Source: Scleromitrula shiraiana
Lineage: Eukaryota > Ascomycota > Leotiomycetes > Helotiales > Sclerotiniaceae
NCBI GenBank assembly: GCA_028455995.1
Contig: JABELC010000001.1
Coordinates: 2,158,501 to 2,222,500 of the forward strand
Direction of reading: 5' to 3'
Length of the DNA stretch: 64,000 bases
Shown: positions 12,423 through 24,229 of the stretch, piece after piece
Position numbering within the stretch: position 1 is the stretch's first letter
Layout of the letters: each line of letters begins with the position of its first letter
Notes under the pieces: generated by a model
Database searches by the model: none
Seen by the model: only the letters and a program-made list of their open reading frames with translations
Told to the model about the DNA's origin: nothing
Position numbers and translations under genes: made by a program

Positions 12423-13941
12423 CTTGAATTGTGAATTACCAATAATGCGATGTTCATGGGAAATATTCTGGAGAGCTTTCATGTGGCTTTATCCAAGCTG
12501 TAGTGGGACCAGGCTGAGATAGTTGTGATTAGTCATCGTCGTCACAGATACTCAAGCGGGAAAAATGGGAGGACCATGCACTCACGTGATACCCCAAAAT
12601 TTCAAGTTGATCATCCAAAAACATTAAAAATCGATGTTTTTAAATATTCATATTTTATTAATAAATAAAATTTTAAAAACTTTATTTACATACTTAAATA
12701 AAGATTAGTTGATCAATAAATTTATTAATTTTTAGAAAATAAAAGTTCAAATTATATATATAAAAAATATTAAAAATACACTAAAATCATCACCAAAATC
12801 GCTTATTTTGATATTCTTGCCTAGTTTAGCCTTACATTATTGATCTTGAGCAAGCCTCGTCAAAATCTCCATCAAATATCCTCATCAATCTCAAACTATC
12901 AAGTAATTTTCCCGATGAACGATATGTCAAACATTCATAACGTTTCAGCTTACAAAAACTCAGCAAACCGCGCGCCCCCAAGTCTCCAACAGTGGTCTCA
13001 AAGCCACCCAGGATTTTGCAAGCCTCGCGTTGCCAGCCTTTTCTCCACCTGGTCTATTCCATTTTGAGCGATGTCTATTGCTTCGCCGACGAGATACGAT
13101 ATGCAACAAAAAAGTTGATTTTGACAAAGCTTCGGCCAAGTAACCTCAAATACGCGTCTTGTCCACTCGGAGATATATCTTGTTTCTCCATTCAAAGTAG
13201 TTTGATAGGTCTGGTCCCCACCACTTGGGAGTAAGGCTTCCTCAAGGTATCAATACCATGTCATATTCTAGTAATGCTGGCTATAAGATTTAAAATTAGA
13301 TTTTTGTGGCCTAGTGGGAGATATATTCATTGTGCTGATTTCATGAACATCTACCCAGGCTTCAAAGACGAGAAATCAAGCACCAAGACCCAACTCTTCC
13401 CAAATATGTCCTCCCCGTCTCTCAGATCATGTATGTTGTTTGCTATCTATAGATACTAACATCATCAGTCTGATGAGAATAAACATATGCTATCTCATGC
13501 TCATCGCATTTATGTTTAGAACATGATTGTGTTGCTATCCATTTTTGCGAACACTAGTCCTCCCCAGTGAACTAATCTCTCTTGGTCTAATATGGAACAG
13601 AATTGTGAGAAGGCAGTATTGTTTGTAGTGGTGGTGTTTCACTACTGACGATGGATAGAATAAATCAAACTGCACACTCCGAAAACAAGAACCATAATAA
13701 TAATACTTGACATGGAGATATATAAGATAATAGCAAGATAGAAATTATTATATTAATGGTGAAGGTAAACAAGAATAACAATAATAGTAACAGTTTGTTG
13801 AACCAATCCTTCCTCCATCCCACTTGCTCCTATAACTCTTCATGATTCGACATCACCACTGCTTTCCTCCTACCCACCCTCTCCTCTCCCCAAGTCCCCT
13901 ATCCATTCTCCTCCCCCTCCCCAACCAACCAGCTCATCACT
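12423..13941. other. Intergenic region with an AT-rich island
   Basis: This 1.5 kb contains no recognisable gene. About 12,620-12,800 is very AT-rich (runs of A, T and TAAATAA), possibly a relic of a mutated repeat. The remainder has short open frames (for example 12840-13067 and 12992-13234) that look random. The right end is the 3' flank of the four-exon gene on the minus strand. Confidence 0.5.
12623..12800. repeat. AT-rich island (possible mutated repeat relic)
   Basis: About 180 bp almost free of G and C, with TAAATAAA and TTTATTAATTTTT motifs, between Use1 and the four-exon hypothetical gene. In ascomycetes such islands are often RIP-mutated transposon remnants. No terminal repeats or coding relics remain to prove it. 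Confidence 0.4.
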
Positions 13942-15340
13942 CTACCAAAAACTATCAACCAACTCATTCAACCACTCCACGACCTCCACATCCCTCCTCA
14001 AAACCTCCCTATTCAATCTCTTCCCCCAACACCCCGCCTCATTATACAACCTCAACTGTTGTTCTATGAAACTTCGATTTCGTTCATTCTATTCCACACA
14101 TCATATATCAGCCTAGCTCAACCCAGCCCAGCCGTAGATCCCAGCAGGGTAGGGGGATCGAAAGTAGGACATTAAAAGGCAAGAAATGAGAGGAAAGTAA
14201 GATGAACAGGGAAAAAGAAAGAGATGAAAACAAAAATAGGGGAAGGGGAAAGGGATTAAGAATTAGAAGTAGAAGAGCAACAAGAAAAATAAAAACTCAC
14301 ACCCCTCCTACTAGCCCAAACCAACTGCAACCAACCCAAACCATTCCTAACCCCGCTCTCATAATTCCAGTTCCAGATTAACTGTTGTTCTTGTATTATG
14401 TAGAGATATTTAGCTGTTTCGTTTAGGAAAGTATGGTGGTCGAGTTTGAGTTGGGTGCAGTTGAATTCTTGATGTTGATTGTGCTGTTGGGTTGGGAAGG
14501 AGTTAGTGGTTTGGTTTGGGAGGTTGGGGGGTTGGGATGGTGTGTATGAAAGTTGAGGGGAAAGGAGTGGGGGAGGGGGGTGAGAGAAGAAGGGGGGATA
14601 CGAGGGCATATTGTATACGGGTATTTGTATAGATCCAGATGCGCCCATATATCCCAGGATCCCAATCTTCTCCTCCCCTCAAATTCCTACCTCTCTCGAC
14701 AATCCAGAAAACAACATCAACGTAGAAAAAGCAAAACAAAACAAAACACATACCTCATCCCCATCCCCATTCCCATCTCCCTCTCCAAACTCCCCACCAT
14801 CAACCACAAACGCCCTATTCAACTCCGCAACCATATCCGAGCATATAATCCTCAAAGTAGCCGTAATAGTCTATCATACCATTAGTACCTATTTATCCCA
14901 TTCCCCACATCCATCTCTTCCAGTTTCAAGACTTCCCTCCCGTGGTTGGAACAACTAGATATACCAATACGACCCCTTATAGAATTCAAGATGGAGATAA
15001 ATATACAAATCGAAGAGCAGCGAAAGGGAAGGGGAAGAAGAAAAGAAAAGAAAAGAACCAATCCAGCAGGCCCAAGAACCATAATAAGAAAAACCCAACT
15101 CACATCCTCAATATCCTCCCCATCCCCCTCCCCAGCCCCATCACCATCACCCAAAACCACTTGCCCCCCTTCCCTCACCCTCCTATCCCCAAGCACCCCC
15201 TCAATCCTCACCCTCCCCTCCTCTAACCCTCTGGTAAATATCCTTACGCTATTTTCCGTAACTATTGCTTGTACATGTATCATGTGACCGAGAAATAGGA
15301 GGAAAGTGGAGAGGTGAAGGAGTCGGGGTAGGGATTGCAT
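13942..15340 (-). CDS. Hypothetical four-exon protein with N-terminal signal sequence
   Basis: I do not recognise this protein. A consistent model reads 15340-15104, 14870-14754, 14483-14301 and 14055-13942, giving 216 residues with every junction at phase 0 and GT...AG ends. The first intron has a strong TACTAAT branch site 12 bases before its AG. The N-terminus MQSLPRLLHLSTFLLFLGHM is a hydrophobic signal-type segment, likely cleaved near VQA (about residue 25). Residues 60-80 and 105-118 are Gly/Asp/Glu repeats. Exon 3 encodes HHTFLNETAKYLYIIQEQQ, an amphipathic helix with an NET glycosylation site. Exon 4 encodes a charged helix (VEVVEWLNELVDSFW end). The introns (233, 270 and 245 bp) are long for this window and could hide further short exons. 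An alternative AG at about 14064 also fits exon 4. Secretion is inferred from the N-terminus only. Confidence 0.55.
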
Positions 15341-16632
15341 GATTATTTAATTGATTGATTATTTGGTTGATTGATCATAAAGTAAACAACAAGGAAAGAA
15401 TATGCATGTAGAGAGATTGACTCCCTGGGTGGTTTTGGAGGTACGGTAAGTTGCTGAGGTTGTATTTATGGATGGATGTGCAGCCGATGGATACGATGTT
15501 ATTAACCGGTAAGTGAAACGATGTATTTCGAATTATTAAAGATATCAAGAATTAATGATTTTTATAACCTCAAGATATCAATTGAAGTAATACAATAATT
15601 ATAATGACGTTTTGCTTTGTTCATGTAATGTATATTGACCGGATTTGAGGTTATGGTTTTATGAGGTTAGAATTGCCTGCCGAGCCTGCAATTTCCAAAT
15701 CTAGATAGACATCACATCATATCAAAATCCCAACAAACATACAACATATAAATATTATAAAAAGTCACAATATAAAAAACACATATACATATACATAAAC
15801 ATAATTAAACATACACATGAATAGGATTAATATGAATCTCTCTATTCAAACTATGAATGATCTATGCCAGGTAGCCAATCCATCACCAGCCATGAAATTT
15901 CCTTCAAAGCCAGACATAAAAACAGCTCAAACTGGCTTCTCCATTCCCTCACATCACCATCGCCATCACCTTCACCAAGTTTTGTTTTTCAATAAAAATT
16001 CACAACCAATACCGGCTTCTACTAATCATCCATCCACCTTAATAATCTTCACATACACCCGGTTTCAAACGACCAGCCAAACCAACCTACCAACCGAACC
16101 ACACGACCGTCTCACATCATCCTTATATCCCATTTATTACCAGCCGACTTCCCCACAATCTTCATCAAAAAGAAAAGAGACACGGCAGACCCGTGCAACA
16201 ACATTAGTTAACTGGAATGAAGAAGAAACCAGTCACCCATATCGAAAAAGGTCTTTCGGGTCGTCGCTATTAATATGACAAATAGAATCAAGTAATCTTA
16301 ACAACTGCAACAATAAAAACAAATAGGATGTCCTGGAAACACAAAAATGAGAATAAGGAAGAAAAAGCTGGTCACAACGAATCACAGTATAAGTAAGACA
16401 ACCCATATAGAGCTCCAAGAATACCCCTGTCCATCAATTGCCTTTGTAAAAAAGGTACGATAGTTCTATAGCAAAATATGGGCTGCCAAGCTGAATGTGA
16501 CCGTGCAAGAAGCTTTGATGGTATTGAAAAAAAAGGAACCCGCCGTATTTTCGGAATAACGCCATGCTGAATTAAGGAAATGGTCGCAATCGGTTTGCAA
16601 ATCGCGACAACGTGTAAGAGAGGCGGCCGTGA
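15341..16632. other. Intergenic region
   Basis: About 1.3 kb between the hypothetical gene's promoter and the G-alpha 3' end. It is AT-rich with TTGATT repeats near 15,350. The open frame at 15817-16278 is rich in Ser, His, Pro and Thr with no family resemblance. I read it as random sequence or G-alpha 3' untranslated antisense, not as a gene. Confidence 0.45.
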
Positions 16633-17895
16633 TTAAATAAGACCACACAGACGGAGGTTCTCTTGTATGATAATATCTATAATAAAGTTAGATGTGGATC
16701 AAGTATATCCTTGCGAATAGAACTTACCATTGACAGCTGCCATGACGAATCTTATTTGGGTTGTGTCAGTAGCACAAGTGAAGTGAGTATATATTTGTTT
16801 TGTCTCGTGTTGATTTAAGCTGACGAAGCGGTTGAGAATATAATCGCATGCGAGAGCATAATCATCACCACCTTCGTAATCAGGGAAATAGTTTTTCATA
16901 GGACTGACAGGGAGCTTCTCCTTAAATCTGTCGATTTTGTTCAAGAAAAGAATGATAGAAGTCTTAATGAACCACCTCGAGTTACAGATAGAATCGAATA
17001 GAGTGAGCGCTTCTTGCATACGGTTGACAGTCTCATCTTCGAAGAGTAATTGATCGTACTCAGAAATGGCGACCAAGAAAAGGATTGTGGTGACATTCTC
17101 AAAGCAGTGGATCCACTTCTTTCTTTCCGAACGTTGTCCTCCTACATCGAACATGCGGTATGTCAAATCACCAATGATGAAAGTTGTTTCGGTGATACCG
17201 GTTGTCTTTACACGAGAGCGAAGCACATCTTGGTCATTTGGCATGTAGTCGTGTTGGGCGATTCTCTCGATGTTATCAAAGTAGCTGAAAGTTGAGTTAG
17301 TGAATGTTCAAGTAATTAGGGGTAACTTTACTATGTCCAGAGACATGACATTGATATTACTTACTATCGAGCAGAGTCGTTTAATTGATATTCTCTTGAA
17401 CGCTTGAAACAATCTTGAACACCAGCATCTTTCCATAAGGCTGCAATAGCACTTCCAACCTCGGGTGGTAAATTATCGCCTTCGATTTGTTGAGGTTGCA
17501 TGAATATTGTCTGAACATGATACTCCGCTCTCTGATCATCCAAAGGAAGTTCTAACGATTCCATAGCCTCGAGAATGACACGCATTGATTGAACTGTGTT
17601 ACTGAAGATGATTTCCTTGAATGATTCCCTCTCGTCGCGTGAGTAACCACCCTCATGGATGAGTTTCATTTGTTTTAAAATCGTCGACTTTCCAGATTCA
17701 CCAGCTCCTGTTTGATTGTTAGATGATGTTTTGAGATATATATGTATATATATATTATTGTGATGGGAAATACTGACCAAGAAGAAGCATCTTAATTTCA
17801 TTTCGCTGTAACATTTTATCCCTCTTCAACTGATTCTCGATCTCTTCATTTCTCGCCTTTCCCTCCTTCTCCTCGGTACTCATACCGCAACCCAT
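16633..17895 (-). CDS. Heterotrimeric G protein alpha subunit, fungal group I
   Basis: This is the membrane-tethered GTPase that relays receptor signals, in fungi typically to adenylate cyclase and MAP kinases controlling growth and development. Four exons read right to left: 17895-17778, 17707-17365, 17284-16728 and 16676-16633. Introns are 70, 80 and 51 bp, and the product is 353 residues, the usual family length. The N-terminus MGCGMS supplies Gly2 for myristoylation and Cys3 for palmitoylation. The P-loop is GAGESGKST (residues 40-48). Switch I has the catalytic Arg in LRSRVKTTG. Switch II is DVGGQRSERKKW, with the catalytic Gln. FLNKID and TCATDT bind guanine. The C-terminus ends NLRLCGLI, with the Cys that pertussis toxin modifies. 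The CGLI ending and MGC start mark group I (GNA-1/BCG1/FadA class). All key residues are intact. Confidence 0.97.
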
Positions 17896-18369
17896 CTTGT
17901 CTGATTATTGTTTTATTGATTAAGTCGTGAAAGGGTCGTGAATCCAAAGATGTAAGATTGCAGAGCCTGCCGCAGGGTTAAATGCGCAGTCTATATCGAA
18001 AAACTTGTTAGCGAACTCAGGCGATTTGTTGAAAGCCACAAACAGACTATAGTTGAATGAATTTAATAGAACTGCTGATGACAAGTCAAGGAAGGGCAAG
18101 TGGTGATTGAAAAATCGTAGAAATGATGATGATGCGCAAATATGGTGAGATGGAAAGAGTATTTGGTTGTATGCGATATGACTCTTTTTTTAGTAATGCA
18201 GAATCGAAACTTCTTTTTGAATCTTCCGGGAGACTTTAAAGTTCAATGTGATCGAAAGTTTATTAGACGAATCTTGATGAATGTCTAATACTCAGGTTTG
18301 AATATCGAATATATTTTATTATATTGGATTGATGAACGAAGGAATGGATGTAAAGAGTTGCGTTCGTTG

Positions 18370-18415
18370 CCTTGCCTTGTCTTGCCTTGCCTTGCCTTAC
18401 CTTGGCCTTGTCTTG
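18370..18415. repeat. CCTTG pentanucleotide imperfect repeat
   Basis: About nine imperfect copies of a CCTTG unit, roughly 480 bp upstream of the G-alpha start codon and therefore in its leader or promoter. Confidence 0.85.
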
Positions 18416-18584
18416 AGAGAACGGAGGAGGGAGGAAGAGAGAAGAGAGAGAACAAAGAGAAATGAGTGAATATGCTCGTATACTTTTTTACTTACCAATC
18501 TTATTGCAATTGAAAAAAAAAATACCAATTCAATTAACTCCTTTAATGACAGAAATAACTATGAATATTTCCTTTCTTCCTATT

Positions 18585-18585
<1 letters not shown>

Positions 18586-18616
<31 letters not shown>

Positions 18617-18635
18617 TTCTTCTTCTTCTTCTTCT
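18586..18635. repeat. (TTC)n trinucleotide tract
   Basis: A near-perfect CTT/TTC tract of about 50 bp, roughly 700 bp upstream of the G-alpha start. On the G-alpha sense strand it is a GAA tract. Confidence 0.9.
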
Positions 18636-18743
18636 CTTCTCTTGTTTTGATTCTTTAGATATTCAATCTATATTCTTGTCGTCGAAAGAATAAAAAAATT
18701 TCGTGATGAAATTGTAAGACTTATGTGTATGGATGGATAGACT

Positions 18744-18802
18744 CGAATTGAATTGAATTGAACTGAATTGGATTAATTGAATTGAATTGAATTGAATTGA
18801 AT
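18744..18802. repeat. AATTG pentanucleotide repeat
   Basis: Roughly eleven AATTG units, interrupted in the middle by AACTG and GGATT variants. Part of the cluster of simple repeats upstream of G-alpha. Confidence 0.88.
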
Positions 18803-19301
18803 GGACGACAGATTGATTGATTGATGGATTATTGGAGAAGTGGAAAAAAAAAAAAGGATTGTTACTACTGTAAAAGTAAGGTAAGAGAGAGTTATGCTCC
18901 GTTAGTAAAGTGAGTGGTCCTGGTTGTTCAATAAGTTAAAAGTGGTTCAAGGTTGAATTCTAATTTGCTTAAGAGAAAAGAATTGATTAGAAAAGGGAAA
19001 GGTTGGGAAACTTTGGAAGCTTTTTCTTAGTTTTCTATACCTAGGTATAGTTTAGTCTCCAATAATATCGGTCGATCGATGATTACCTATCCTGAATTTG
19101 GATAGATAGAGGGGTGGTATAGGTGTATAGGTGTATGGGTGTATGGGTTTTTTTTGGTTATGGGTAGTATGTAATATGCAGGTGCAAGTGGATGATGGGA
19201 TGTAAGAGCGGTGGATCAACTAAAATAGGTTCTTTTGTGGTTGGGTAGTTAAAATGTGTGTTATTTGATGTTTGTGTATTTATTTAAAGGAATTTGAAGA
19301 G

Positions 19302-19412
19302 TGAGGAAGAGAGATAGAGAGATGGAGAGGAGAGAAGAGAGGAGAGAAGAGGGGAAGAGGAAGAGGGACAGGGAGAAGAGGAGGAAGGGGAGGTAGTGGA
19401 AGAAGGAGAGGG
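19302..19412. repeat. Polypurine (GA-rich) tract
   Basis: About 110 bp made almost entirely of G and A on the plus strand, with AGAGAGG and GGAAGAGG motifs. Such homopurine tracts can adopt triplex structure and are common in fungal promoters. Here it lies about 1.4-1.5 kb upstream of the G-alpha start. Confidence 0.85.
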
Positions 19413-21060
19413 TACAGTAATAAAGAGGGAAAGAGTTATGTAGAGAAAGGTTTGATATATTGATATAACTTTGACTTACCTGGGTTGAAGTTCCAGTATG
19501 TATATCTATCTAACTATGCCCACCAAGGTGTAAATCTATTCAAATATAAAATTGAATGAATTTACCGATAAGTGGATTACTAATAAGTTAACTCTTAATA
19601 CAGATGCAGATCAATACTCATAGTAGAATTAGGTATATTCTTTAATTTTTCCGTAATAGTTCCTTCGGCTTTAGTGGAATAGAAGAAGTGAATGATATTT
19701 GAGGCTGATCGTTGATCGTGAGGTTGATCGAAAGGTTCAAGTTGACGATAATATGATATATCCGGGTATGTATTATCCGAATAGTATTAAGTTCTCGTCT
19801 TATATAATTTCGATATTGAATACTTGGCTATCCATCTATCTACTCATATATAATTATAAATATCCTTTTGACATTGAAATTCTACCTATGTGATTCTCTT
19901 GTTACAAACTCAAACTCTTAGTATATCTTTAGTTCTTTTACTAAAGGAAGGCTTAGACACACCATAGAGAGTCCTTCAAAGCTAATCATCATTAGTGAGT
20001 TTAGAAATAGTCCAGAAAACGTTGAAGATTAACGGTAGGTCATTGACATATTGACTATCGCATTGACATATATGGCTTTCAGATGAAGCTCACCCGGTTC
20101 ACTACTATTAAACTTCGACTCACTTTGAAGCAGTTCCTCTTTACTGGAAGTCAATCCAAAGTTTGAAAATAAGAACTAGTTATAGTATACTACACTACTA
20201 CAACCCTTTCTCAAACCATTCATTTAGATCGTCTGTGTTACCTACTACTGTACACCTACTCAATACTATTACTATACTTGTACAGCCATACTATACAAAA
20301 CCATCCATCAATACAGACAATACAGACAATACAGACATTACAGTACGTATATGCGGAAGTACCGAACACCAAATCCAACATGCACCATACCACCATAGGT
20401 AAACACATAAAAAATTCTCCTAGTTTTAATTATTGAAGAAGATATACCTAGGTCAGTCAAGGGTAATACTCTAGTCTATACTCTATAGTTGATAATAATT
20501 ACCAGGTAACTCCACCAGGATGAAAAAACGTATCAGATCTATGATACCTGTGATATCAACTGGGGATTTGAAATTAATCATGATAGGGATCAAGAAATGC
20601 CCGGTGAAGGAAGAATGGGATGAGATGAGATGAAGATACCTTTACAAGAATAGTAACCTCAAGCAAGAATTGATTCAAAATTTCTTTGTTACCGCTACAA
20701 TCAATTACAAAATCTAATAAGTATATCTTCTTCTCTTTGTCAAAGTATTCATCCATTTCATTATTATTGTCCGTTCAATTTGTTCCAATAATATCTCATT
20801 CACTCACTCTTGTCCCAAAAATACCAAAACAAACAAAAAAAAAAAATCCTCGGCATTTCTCAGCCCCAGGGCTTACAATACAATACTATACCATGTCCAG
20901 GTACCAAACTTCATACAATCAATCAATCAATCGATCAATCGATCTATCTATCATCCATCCATTAATCAATCAAACTTTCTAGTCCCCATCAAAGAAAATT
21001 CCATTGTTTTTTCCTTGCCCCTTCTTTGCATTCGATTTTCATACCTACATTACATTACCT

Positions 21061-21072
21061 TATGTATGTATG

Positions 21073-21106
<34 letters not shown>

Positions 21107-21212
21107 TGTATGTATGTATGTATGTATGTATGTATGTATGTATGTATGTATGTATGTATGTATGTATGTATGTATGTATGTATGTATGTATGTATGTATG
21201 TATGTATGTATA
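21061..21212. repeat. (GTAT)n microsatellite, about 150 bp
   Basis: About 37 tandem TATG/GTAT units with few interruptions, flanked by TATATA. It is the longest simple repeat in the window and gives rise to artificial Met-Tyr-Val-Cys reading frames. Confidence 0.97.
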
Positions 21213-21842
21213 TATACATTCATCACTGCATTGCTTGCATACATACATACATGCTATATACATGCATGCTAAATTCAGAAAACGCCACGATTTCAACCCC
21301 GGAGAGAGTAGAGTTACGAATAGCACCTCCTCCACATAACCGTTCATTCGTTTTAACTTGCATGCAGTAGTATACTTATTAGAAGTATGTATTCTTTTAC
21401 CGCTCGCTGTACTCCAACCTCCAGCTACATACGCACATACGCACATACGCTACAAAATATGAATAATATTAATATATCAATCAATTAATCCACCACCTCG
21501 TTTATCCATATCCATGACCTAATGATCTATAATATCAACTATAATAACCATGGACAATGTAAGCCATGTAAGCCTTTTAACCTAACTTATTAATATACTG
21601 TACGTCAAATTGTTTTGTTTAACAGGTACTGGTGGTATTAGAGAGAGGTCCGTGAATGAGAACCAGGTGATCAATTACTGATTGATTACTGTATTTGTAT
21701 TTGAATCACATTTCGATATCCATTTCTTATCCCGTCTCATCCATCTATCCATCTATCAATTTCGCTTCCATGTTCCTCCTCATCAGACTTCTTCTACATA
21801 GAGATACAGAAAGTAGATCATCATCAACTTCCTCTCTCTCCC

Positions 21843-21882
21843 ATTCATCATTCATCATTCATCATTCTCATCATTCTCATCC
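21843..21882. repeat. ATTCATC / ATTCTC short tandem repeat
   Basis: About four ATTCATC units followed by related ATTCTCATC units. Non-coding simple repeat. Confidence 0.8.
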
Positions 21883-24229
21883 ATCGCAAAAATAAAAAAA
21901 AAATGAAAAAAATAAAAAAATACAGCGGAGATAATCCCTGATCCATACATAATACCCATTCATATCCATATTCATACCCATGTATGCCAAAGCCATGCCA
22001 TGCCATGCCATGCATGAAAGTGGATTGCCTCTTCTCTCTGGTACAAAAAGAGTGCCTCTTCTCTTCGATACAAAACAAAAAAGGTTTTATTGCGAGTCTA
22101 TTCAATTCTCGTTTTTGCCCCAAGTCAAGGATTATTACGCTAATGTCCTAGAAAAATCTTGTCACATTTTAAAAGTAGTTTATTGGCTAGAAAGTTATCA
22201 CGTGAGTATTAGTTGAGAAGAGGCGGCGTGTTAGAGTCCCGGACCCGATATTGATTTCAATTAAATCTACATACATATAATATAATATAGCCATCCGTCT
22301 CGAAAAAAAAAGGGGTCGAACCTTGAAAATCTTGAGATGGTGTTTTTTTACTGGCGGGTTTGGGATTATTGGGTGCTTCTAATTTCCTTCTAGAAGAATT
22401 ATTTTAGTTTTTTATTTGTTTTTTTTTAAAATGGAGCTTGGTTTATCCTGGATGCCTCGAGTATATTTATTGTAACTGGTATTAATACATTTATTATTAT
22501 TACAGTATATCGATATAACATACCTACGGAGTATAGCACAGCTGGATGGATGGATGGATCAGCTGAATATCACGCACCACCGGTGTTTATATCTGTCTAG
22601 GTATGGTGTTGTGATTTGGTGTAACCAATTCGTATTGTATGTATCGATGTATTATATCAGCTTATCGTTATTATTGCACGACTTACGTGTATTCGGTAGT
22701 TCTTTATTTAGACTCAGCTACTGTGTAGCTATTTGATGTTCTACTGTATGATACACCGGCGATAGGTGATTAGGAAATCACTTATCCATTTTTGTACTTT
22801 ATCTAGGTAGTGCGGTAAATAGTATTAGTTCAGGTCTGTCTTGTAGAGTAGATTGATATAAGATTATAGAACTAGCTTCTAGGTCGTTTGGGTAAAAGAC
22901 TAGCTCGTAGGTAGTCTTAACCAAAGGCTAATGTCTAGTTCTATATATATCTAGCTATTTTCCCCCCTCCATCTTCATGACTTATCAACACACCAATATA
23001 TGTATTGATTATACAACAAAACCCACATAAACCCCGATATCCAACTCCAGTAATACAAACCCATCCCTTCATATTTCCAACCAGAAACCTGACTCAGATA
23101 TCGAACACAAGCAAGAAACCTCTTAGTCTGAATCTAATCCAATTAGTCTGGAAACTATGGATCTTAAGTCAGAGGTTCGCCGATTATGAAACTATAAGTT
23201 TATGGTTTCTCTTGTGTGCTAGATGGTGTGTTTGTTTGAATATGTTATTGATCATAAGGGGGAGGAGAATCGGGTTCGAGTTATGTTTTGAGCTTTTTGT
23301 TTTGTTTCTGAAAAGGTTCCACTAAGGTGCTTAGGTATAGAGGCGCTTTAAGCTTGGGTTTGGGTTTGATATTTTTACTTTTTGTTTCTATGCTTCTTGT
23401 TGTACTCCGAGATATTTTGACTTTCGTTTAGAGGGCGGGGAGTGGGGGGTGGGGGGGTTATACTTGATCGGATGTTGGGTGTACTTTCCTATAAGCGTTT
23501 GCTTATGGAAGTTTAAACTGTAACCGGATATGAGAGTTCAGATCAGATGTATATATTAAGCTCGTCGTCGCTTTCTTCGGTGCTTTGTTGTGCTTTATAT
23601 CAATTGGGGTATGTCGATAAATGTCATGTCTACGATGCATCCTCACATAGCATTGAGTAAGAGTCTGGTATATGTTCTCTTACTCAGTATATGTTCATGT
23701 ACTGCATGATGTAGATATTATGGGTTTTATATCAGGTATGATAAGTGCGTGTTCTTGACCCTCTGTATGGCATTTGAGGTTGTGTGATTCTGTTGCAACT
23801 GTTCGCCACCAATGATTTTATTAACTAGGGAAATTGGATTACATTGCGATGCATAGTTTCTCTGATGTTGGTGTTTATGTATTGTCCCTAAGATAAAGAC
23901 ATCAAATGGAAGGAGGAGCAGAACATATCTAACTACTCGCCGAATATACTTTATGTGGAGAATAAAATTTCAACAAACATTGAATAAGAAGGAGTAGTCC
24001 TATTCAACGACAGTCAGTCTTCTTAAGCATGAGCCATGATATACCATGCAAACACAAAGAATTTCCAATTCCTAAGCAGAACTATTTCCCATTATCGTTA
24101 CATACATATATCTTTTACAAAAGTGACAAACCTGTCCATTCATTAATTTTCCTAAACTCAAGATCTAATTCAAAATCATCCATCCCTCTGAACCAATCCC
24201 TACTGCCCATCTACCTATCAACCCTCAAA

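Larger units (their letters stand above)
17896..24229. other. 6.3 kb gene-poor, repeat-rich region upstream of G-alpha
   Basis: I see no convincing gene on either strand. The first 1.5-2 kb is the G-alpha promoter and probably a long 5' leader, carrying CCTTG, CTT and AATTG simple repeats. Further on there is a polypurine tract (about 19.3-19.4 kb), the large GTAT microsatellite (21.1 kb), ATTCATC and CCATG repeats (21.8-22.0 kb), and AT-rich stretches. Short open frames are either repeat-encoded or look random. A multi-exon gene with small exons could be missed here. Confidence 0.5.

Noticed and set aside
12623..12800. Possible transposable element in the AT-rich island
   Set aside because: No terminal repeats, target-site duplication or transposase relic is visible. 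Kept only as a low-confidence AT-rich relic.
15817..16278. 153-residue plus-strand frame downstream of G-alpha
   Set aside because: Ser/His/Pro/Thr-rich composition typical of translated AT-rich spacer, with no family resemblance, and it lies at the G-alpha 3' end on the opposite strand.
21004..21446. Open frames on both strands across the GTAT tract
   Set aside because: Same artefact: repeat-encoded Met-Tyr-Val-Cys and His-Thr-Tyr-Ile, open in several frames on both strands.
22300..22330. GGGGTCGAACC resembling a tRNA T-arm on the minus strand
   Set aside because: No matching acceptor stem, anticodon arm or D-arm can be formed nearby, so no tRNA is called.
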